From: Candidatus Rokuibacteriota bacterium
GTDB lineage: Bacteria; Methylomirabilota; Methylomirabilia; Rokubacteriales; CSP1-6
DNA length: 19,658 nt
Direction of reading: 5' to 3'
Assembly (NCBI GenBank): GCA_016179165.1
Contig: JACORX010000215.1
Location: forward strand, 1-19,658
The notes below the pieces were generated by a model that worked only from the letters and a program-made list of their open reading frames with translations, was not told where the DNA came from and searched no databases. Shown piece after piece: positions 15,161 through 19,658 of this stretch (its first letter is position 1; each line of letters begins with the position of its first letter). The position numbers were made by a program, and so were the translations under genes.

Positions 15161-16624
15161 ATGAGAGACCGCATTGCCAGGTCCGTGTTCTGGATCGTCT
15201 GGTCGCGAGGGGTCTTCCAGGTCGTCTCCTTCGTGGCGACCCTGGTCGTCATGCGACTCCTCTCCCCGGCCGACTACGGGCTCGTGGCGCTGGCCGCCAT
15301 CTGGACGACCGCCATCGCCGGACTCGCGGAGCTGGGCGCAGGCGCGGCGATCGTCCAGTTCCGAGACGCCGGGGAAGCGGAGCTCAACTCGTGCTTCTGG
15401 ATCGTCCTGGCCCTCGCGAGCTGCGGGTACGCGGTTCTCTACCTCGCGGCGCCCAGTCTCGGTGCCTGGTTCGGCAGTCCAGCACTGCCGCGTGTCCTGC
15501 AAGTGAGCGGGCTCGGCCTATTCCTGATGGCTGTCCGCACCGTTCCGGACAGCCTGCTCAGGCGGGGTCTGCTGCTTGACCGCATCGCGCAGAGCGAGCT
15601 GGTCTCCGGCGCCATGGCGATGGGGACGATCTTCGTCCTGGCGTGGGCCGGGGCAGGCGTGTGGGCCCTGGTCGTCGGCGCCCTTGTCGGCTCGCTGGTC
15701 CAGAGCGTCATGACCTTTTCCTTCGCCCGCTGGCGCCCGGGCTTGGTGCTCGGCGGCAGCCAGCTGAGGGAGATGATCCGCTACAGCGTCGCCACCCTCG
15801 GCGGGGGGGTGTGCTGGATGGTCCAGCACCAGGCCGACGCGTTTGTCCTGGGAAAAGCGGCGGGGGACGCGGTGCTCGGGACCTATTCGATCTCCAAGCA
15901 GCTTGCTACTCTGGTGGTCGAGAAGGTCTCGGTGGCTGTGAACCAGATCGCCTCGCCGGTCTTGGCCGAGCTCCAGGATAACCGTGCCGCGATGGGCGAC
16001 TCTCTGCTCCGGGCGGTCCGCTTCGTCGCGTGGATGACTTTCCCCGTCTGCTGCGGTCTCATGATCATCGCCCCGGACCTCGTCCATGTCATTCTCACCG
16101 ACAAGTGGAGTCCGGTGGTCCCACTCCTCTATGTCCTCTGTCCCTACGCGATGTTGCAGGCGCTCGTCGTTCTGTTCCCACCCGTGTTGAGCGCGCGGTA
16201 TCGGGTGAACTTCCTCTTCTGCTACCATCTCGCCTTGTCGATCGTCATGCCCCTCTCCTTCTGGCTCGGGGCGTCTCGCCTGGGCGCCCTCGGCGTCGCC
16301 CTCGCCTGGATCTCCATCTATCCTCTCCTGGCGGCCTGGCTTCTACGAGTCACCTTGACCGCGGTCGGCCTCTCTTTTGCCGCCCTTTGGGCGGAGCTAC
16401 GCCCCCCGCTCACAGCAGCCGCCGCCATGACGGCCGTCGCCTTCACCGTCCAGTGGGCTCTCTCCGACTGGACACATGTGCTGGCCGCCGTCCGCATGAC
16501 GGTGGTCATCCTGGTTGGCGCCGCGTCATACGGGCTCGGCGTCCTCGGCTTCGGGGGCCACATCAAGGACGAGATTCGGGAAATATCCTCGTGGCTTCTC
16601 CGTCTGGGTCGAGTCCACCCATGA
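15161..16624 (+). CDS. Wzx-like oligosaccharide flippase (MOP/MATE superfamily)
   Basis: Integral membrane protein (487 aa) expected to flip the undecaprenyl-linked repeat unit to the periplasmic face. It begins MRDRIARSVFWIVWSRGVFQ and contains the family-typical LSPADYGLVALA at about 41-52, followed by roughly twelve hydrophobic segments. Internal features such as YSISKQLATLVVEKVSVAVNQIA and SPVLAELQDN are characteristic of the lipopolysaccharide/teichuronic-acid exporter branch (Polysacc_synt_3 type). ATG 15161 is preferred over in-frame ATGs at 15083 and 15113, which would overlap the deacetylase gene and add a hydrophilic extension unlike the family. No clear Shine-Dalgarno precedes it. 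The gene ends in an ATGA overlap with the ligase/polymerase gene. A 7-G run (15803-15809) lies inside it. Confidence 0.9.
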   Translation: MRDRIARSVFWIVWSRGVFQVVSFVATLVVMRLLSPADYGLVALAAIWTTAIAGLAELGAGAAIVQFRDAGEAELNSCFWIVLALASCGYAVLYLAAPSLGAWFGSPALPRVLQVSGLGLFLMAVRTVPDSLLRRGLLLDRIAQSELVSGAMAMGTIFVLAWAGAGVWALVVGALVGSLVQSVMTFSFARWRPGLVLGGSQLREMIRYSVATLGGGVCWMVQHQADAFVLGKAAGDAVLGTYSISKQLATLVVEKVSVAVNQIASPVLAELQDNRAAMGDSLLRAVRFVAWMTFPVCCGLMIIAPDLVHVILTDKWSPVVPLLYVLCPYAMLQALVVLFPPVLSARYRVNFLFCYHLALSIVMPLSFWLGASRLGALGVALAWISIYPLLAAWLLRVTLTAVGLSFAALWAELRPPLTAAAAMTAVAFTVQWALSDWTHVLAAVRMTVVILVGAASYGLGVLGFGGHIKDEIREISSWLLRLGRVHP

Positions 16625-17970
16625 GGGAGACTTCCCCGCTCACGAGCGACGCGCACAACGGCAGCGCTGCGGGCGGTCAAGCGCGGGTACGGCGTCGTGC
16701 GACCCGGCAGAGGGTTTCCCTGGCCGTCATCTTCCTCGCCCTCTTCACCTTCGTCGTCGTCGGTCGCATCGTCGAGATCTTTCCATCCCTCCACCTGGCG
16801 TTTATCTTCGGCGGCGTGACCGGCCTGCTCGCGCTCCTGCTCCCGCGCTCCAGAAGACCCGGTCTCCTGAAGAGCTCCGAGGTTCGCGCGGTTATCGGAC
16901 TGCTTGGCCTCGCAGCTCTCACGATCCCCTTCAGCCTCTGGCCCGGGGGAAGCCTCTCTCACGTTCTCAACTTGCACGTGAAGATGGTGATTTTGTTCCT
17001 CCTCCTGGCGCACTGCGTGCGCTCCCCCCGCGACGTCAACGTCGCCGTATGGGGCCTCCTCGGCGGCATCGCTGTGATCGAGCTGTGGGTTTTTCTATTC
17101 AATCAGAAAGCGCGCGCTCAGGTTACGTCCATGTACGATCCGAACGACCTCGCCTTCGTCATGGTCTGCGCGATTCCGTTGGCGGCGTCGCTTGCCATAC
17201 ACGGGCGTGGCATCGCCAGGTATCTAGCCGGCCTCATCGCCAGCGCAGGTGTCGCCGTCGTCGTGCTCACGACATCCCGCGCTGGCTTCGTCGGGATCGT
17301 TCTGGTGGGTCTGGTGATGCTGGCCCGACTCTGGCATCGGCGTCCTCTCTTCACAGCCGCATTGCTACTAGTCAGCCTGGTGGTCTTCGCCTCCGTGGCG
17401 TCCGAGGGCTACTGGGGCCGCGTTGGTACCATCTGGGGGGCGGGGACAGTTGCCGGGCCCGGAGCCGAGTACGACCGGGAAGGGCTCAAGGCTGCCCGCC
17501 TGAAAATCTGGGAGACCGGTCTGCGTATGGCCCTGGAACACCCCATCCTCGGCGTGGGAGCGGGGAGCTTCGTGATCGCCGAGGCAGCTACGCACGGAGG
17601 GCGGGGGAGATGGCAGTCTCCGCACAATTCCTTCCTGCAGGTTGCCGGGGAGCTCGGACTGGGCGGCCTGGCACTTTTCGTCTTCCTCCTTTACGCGACC
17701 GTGCGGATCTGTCGTACCGTCATCCGGCGGGCCAAGCGTGATCCTCAACTCCGCTCCTATCTTTGGCTGGCCGAGGGGCTCGAGGTCTCCCTCTACGGTT
17801 TCGTCATCGTGGGGTTCACGCTCCAACAGGCCTACTCCCCGATCCTCTATTTTCTCCTCGGTATGAGTGTCGCGCTCAAGCGCCTGACGGCATGTAAGTC
17901 TGTTCCTGAACGCGATGCTCCATCGCCCGCGAGCCCTCCGGCCCCGATCGCTCGGTCGGCCCAGCCATGA
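16621..17970 (+). CDS. O-antigen ligase/Wzy polymerase family membrane protein
   Basis: Polytopic membrane protein (449 aa) of the O-antigen ligase superfamily, likely the polymerase for Wzy-dependent chain growth or a ligase. After a basic cytosolic N-terminus (about 1-30) there are roughly ten hydrophobic segments. The motif MYDPNDLAFV (171-180) is common in exopolysaccharide polymerases. TTSRAGF (217-223) carries the conserved arginine. A large periplasmic loop of about 262-345 ends in SPHNSFLQVAGELG (333-346), whose histidine H335 is conserved in ligases and polymerases. The hydrophilic Pro/Ala/Ser-rich C-terminus (about 425-449) is variable. Position directly after the flippase and the presence of Wzz favour a polymerase role. 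Ligase and polymerase cannot be told apart from sequence alone. Confidence 0.88.
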   Translation: MRETSPLTSDAHNGSAAGGQARVRRRATRQRVSLAVIFLALFTFVVVGRIVEIFPSLHLAFIFGGVTGLLALLLPRSRRPGLLKSSEVRAVIGLLGLAALTIPFSLWPGGSLSHVLNLHVKMVILFLLLAHCVRSPRDVNVAVWGLLGGIAVIELWVFLFNQKARAQVTSMYDPNDLAFVMVCAIPLAASLAIHGRGIARYLAGLIASAGVAVVVLTTSRAGFVGIVLVGLVMLARLWHRRPLFTAALLLVSLVVFASVASEGYWGRVGTIWGAGTVAGPGAEYDREGLKAARLKIWETGLRMALEHPILGVGAGSFVIAEAATHGGRGRWQSPHNSFLQVAGELGLGGLALFVFLLYATVRICRTVIRRAKRDPQLRSYLWLAEGLEVSLYGFVIVGFTLQQAYSPILYFLLGMSVALKRLTACKSVPERDAPSPASPPAPIARSAQP

Positions 17971-17990
17971 GCGTGGCGAATGACAAATGA
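17967..17990 (+). other. 7-codon mini-ORF starting in the ligase stop codon
   Basis: ATG 17967 overlaps the ligase stop (ATGA). After seven codons it ends at TGA 17988-17990, which itself overlaps an ATG at 17987. It may be a relay for translational coupling or a coincidence. Confidence 0.25.
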
Positions 17991-18073
17991 CTTCGTGGCG
18001 CCAGCGTCTCGATCTCTACGGTACCCTCAGATGGCCGCGAGAAGGATTCGTCCTGAAGGCAGTGAGGGTATGA
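17987..18073 (+). CDS. Possible 28-aa small ORF upstream of the terminal gene
   Basis: The open frame runs from ATG 17987 to TGA 18071-18073 and encodes 28 residues beginning MTSWRQRLDLYG. I do not recognise it. It is basic and Trp/Arg-rich, with no membrane segment or known motif. Its stop overlaps ATG 18070 of the next gene (ATGA), and its start overlaps the stop of the preceding 7-codon ORF. It fills most of the only longer gap in the window. It might be a small protein, a coupling leader, or a non-coding accident. An overlapping frame with ATGs at 17980 and 18031 could instead extend the next gene upstream. Confidence 0.25.
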   Translation: MTSWRQRLDLYGTLRWPREGFVLKAVRV

Positions 18074-19658
18074 GCCAGGTCCATAAGCGCGTGGAACGCC
18101 AAAAAGGGTGGAAGATTGCCGGCACGCTCGTTGGGGGCGCCATCGCCGCGCTTCTCCTTGGCGCCCAGGTGGACACCCCCAAGGGCGAAGCGGGGGAAAG
18201 CGCGCAACTGCCTCGGCCCCTGGATCTCCTCATCGGGCCGATCTCCCGAATCGGTGTCTCCACAGATTCGAAGGCATTTGACGAGCTCCAGCTGGCCCAA
18301 GGCAAAAAGTATGCGAGCAACTTCCCTCAGTTTCCGAGCGACCTGACGGCCTCGAACTACTACGATCTGGCGCTTACCCTCTACACCATCTACTACCGCA
18401 CCGGCGATCCCTACTGGCTCAACAAAGCGCGCTTTGTCGCGCAGACGTGGCGAGATTCGGTGCACAACACCAACGTGGCGAAGTGCCGGCGAGAGGTTCC
18501 CGGGGCCTGCGCGAATTCCATCGCTCCCCGGGGGGCCTCGACCCTGGGCATAACGGTCCTTGCGATTGAGAGCAACGACCTGGCCGCGAAGAACATCGTT
18601 CACGAGCAAGGGTTGCTCATGCGAGTCACCCAGTACCCAACCCTCTGGTTCGACGGGCGGGAAAACGGCTACACGCTGATGATCTTCCTTGCCAACCGCC
18701 TGCTTGGGTTCACCGAGTTCGATGCCTCGGCGGCAGCCCTGCTCAATCTCATCCTCAGCAATCAGCAACCGTCTGGTCAGTGGTGGGGCACCGCCGGCGA
18801 TGGCGGCCCCGTCGTCACGGTCAATTACATGAACGGCATCCTGGCGGAAGCCCTCATCATGTACGACCGCGTGATCGGAGATCCCCGCATCCAGCCCGCA
18901 ATCAAAAAATGGGCCGACTGGGCGTGGGCGACCCAATGGGTGCCCGCCGCGCAGGGGTTCCAGTACGCCGACCGTGTGGTCCCGGACTGGACCGACACGA
19001 CCCCGTACCCCAACCTCAACGGGCTCTTCCTGCCGGCCTGGGGCTACCTCTACGCAAAAACCGGCGACGCCAACTATCTCACGCAGGGCAATCAGATCCT
19101 CTCAGGGATGCTCTATGCGCCCGGCGGTGGTGCGAATGGCATTTACAACGTCAAACAGTTCGACCAGATGTTCCGCTCGTCGAGCCGGTACTTCGGCCTT
19201 GTGGAGGAGGCCCACGCCGGCCCGGCGAGCGATGTCACACCTCCGACGGTAATGATTACGGCGCCTACCGGGGGCAGCGTCTCGGGCAATGTCACCATCA
19301 TGGCGTCGGCGACCGATGACGTCGGCGTGACCCTGATCAAATACTACGTGGACGGTGCCTTGGTCGGCACCTTTGCGCCGCCCGTGTACTCAATGGTTTG
19401 GAACACGACCCTGGTGCCCAATGGCACGCACACGCTCACCGTGAAAGTGACAGATGCGGCAGGCAACACGGGCACCAGCGCTGTGGTGACCGTTACGGTC
19501 GCCAACCCGAGCCCCGTGCCTGTACTCTCGTCCCTGGCGCCGAGCAGCGCCCTGCAGGGCGGCCCGGCCTTCACCCTCACCGTGACCGGCAGTGACTTTG
19601 TGCCCGCCTCCACCGTGCGCTGGAATGGCAGCAGCCGGACGACCACCTTCGTCAGTGC
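18070..19658 (+). CDS. Membrane-anchored or secreted multidomain protein (all-alpha domain, Ig-like, IPT/TIG), 3' end cut
   Basis: The frame is open from ATG 18070 to the end of the window (529 residues visible). A basic N-terminus (KRVERQKGWK) and a hydrophobic stretch (about 15-32) form a signal peptide or signal anchor. Residues about 60-380 are mostly helical with repeated patterns such as IYYRTGDPYWLNKA (107-120) and LYAKTGDANYL (327-337), reminiscent of alpha/alpha-barrel glycoside hydrolases or polysaccharide lyases; I cannot name a family or catalytic residue. An Ig-like domain (about 388-478; PPTVMITAPTGGSVSG, then HTLTVKVTDAAGNTG) follows, and then the start of an IPT/TIG-like domain (PVLSSLAPSSALQGG, from 484). 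A GAAGG at 18055-18059 lies 10 nt before the start. ATGs at 18031 and 17980 are alternatives. Processing, binding or anchoring of the polysaccharide is an inference from context. Confidence 0.85.
   Translation, partial: MSQVHKRVERQKGWKIAGTLVGGAIAALLLGAQVDTPKGEAGESAQLPRPLDLLIGPISRIGVSTDSKAFDELQLAQGKKYASNFPQFPSDLTASNYYDLALTLYTIYYRTGDPYWLNKARFVAQTWRDSVHNTNVAKCRREVPGACANSIAPRGASTLGITVLAIESNDLAAKNIVHEQGLLMRVTQYPTLWFDGRENGYTLMIFLANRLLGFTEFDASAAALLNLILSNQQPSGQWWGTAGDGGPVVTVNYMNGILAEALIMYDRVIGDPRIQPAIKKWADWAWATQWVPAAQGFQYADRVVPDWTDTTPYPNLNGLFLPAWGYLYAKTGDANYLTQGNQILSGMLYAPGGGANGIYNVKQFDQMFRSSSRYFGLVEEAHAGPASDVTPPTVMITAPTGGSVSGNVTIMASATDDVGVTLIKYYVDGALVGTFAPPVYSMVWNTTLVPNGTHTLTVKVTDAAGNTGTSAVVTVTVANPSPVPVLSSLAPSSALQGGPAFTLTVTGSDFVPASTVRWNGSSRTTTFVS

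Noticed and set aside
18016..18936. 306-codon minus-strand open frame opposite the terminal gene
   Set aside because: The + strand reading has a signal anchor, helical domain, Ig-like and IPT/TIG-like domains in one continuous frame. The minus frame shows no motif and would be the only reverse gene.

Overview
The window is a GC-rich, tightly packed, single-strand (+) gene cluster for synthesis and assembly of an extracellular or surface polysaccharide. Fifteen protein genes fill it almost completely. The first lacks its 5' end and the last lacks its 3' end because the window cuts them. The leading block (sigma-54 activator, Wzz-type chain-length protein, ExeA-like ATPase, CpsD-like tyrosine kinase, EpsB-type sugar-phosphate transferase) is the set usually found in XrtA/PEP-CTERM exopolysaccharide loci of Gram-negative bacteria. 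GC content and protein style would suit an uncultured soil or groundwater lineage such as Rokubacteria/Methylomirabilota or a GC-rich proteobacterium, but the sequence alone does not settle this. No exosortase, PEP-CTERM substrate, Wza-type exporter, RNA gene, mobile element or CRISPR array is visible.

Layout: 1-834 sigma-54 regulator (partial); 831-4343 chain length, ATPase and tyrosine kinase; 4387-6931 initiating sugar transferase and a membrane GT2; 6957-12814 UDP-HexNAc 2-epimerase, a deacetylase-like/GT2 fusion, and a three-gene set (aminotransferase, Gfo/Idh/MocA dehydrogenase, hexapeptide acyltransferase) that looks like an N-acylated amino-sugar pathway; 12807-15144 an FAD oxidoreductase and a canonical polysaccharide deacetylase; 15161-17970 flippase and O-antigen ligase/polymerase; 18070-end a secreted or membrane-anchored protein with an all-alpha N-terminal domain, an Ig-like domain and an IPT/TIG-like domain.

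Working model: the sugar transferase loads the first sugar on undecaprenyl phosphate. The two GT2 enzymes extend it, using among other donors an amino sugar made by the epimerase/aminotransferase/dehydrogenase/acyltransferase module. The flippase exports the repeat unit and the O-antigen-ligase-family protein polymerises or ligates it. Wzz plus the tyrosine kinase control chain length, and deacetylase(s) and the last protein may modify or bind the product. The most interesting features are the deacetylase-like/GT2 fusion, whose NodB active-site motifs are altered, the amino-sugar module, the terminal multidomain protein, and a chain of tiny ORFs that bridges the few intergenic gaps with 4-nt stop/start overlaps.
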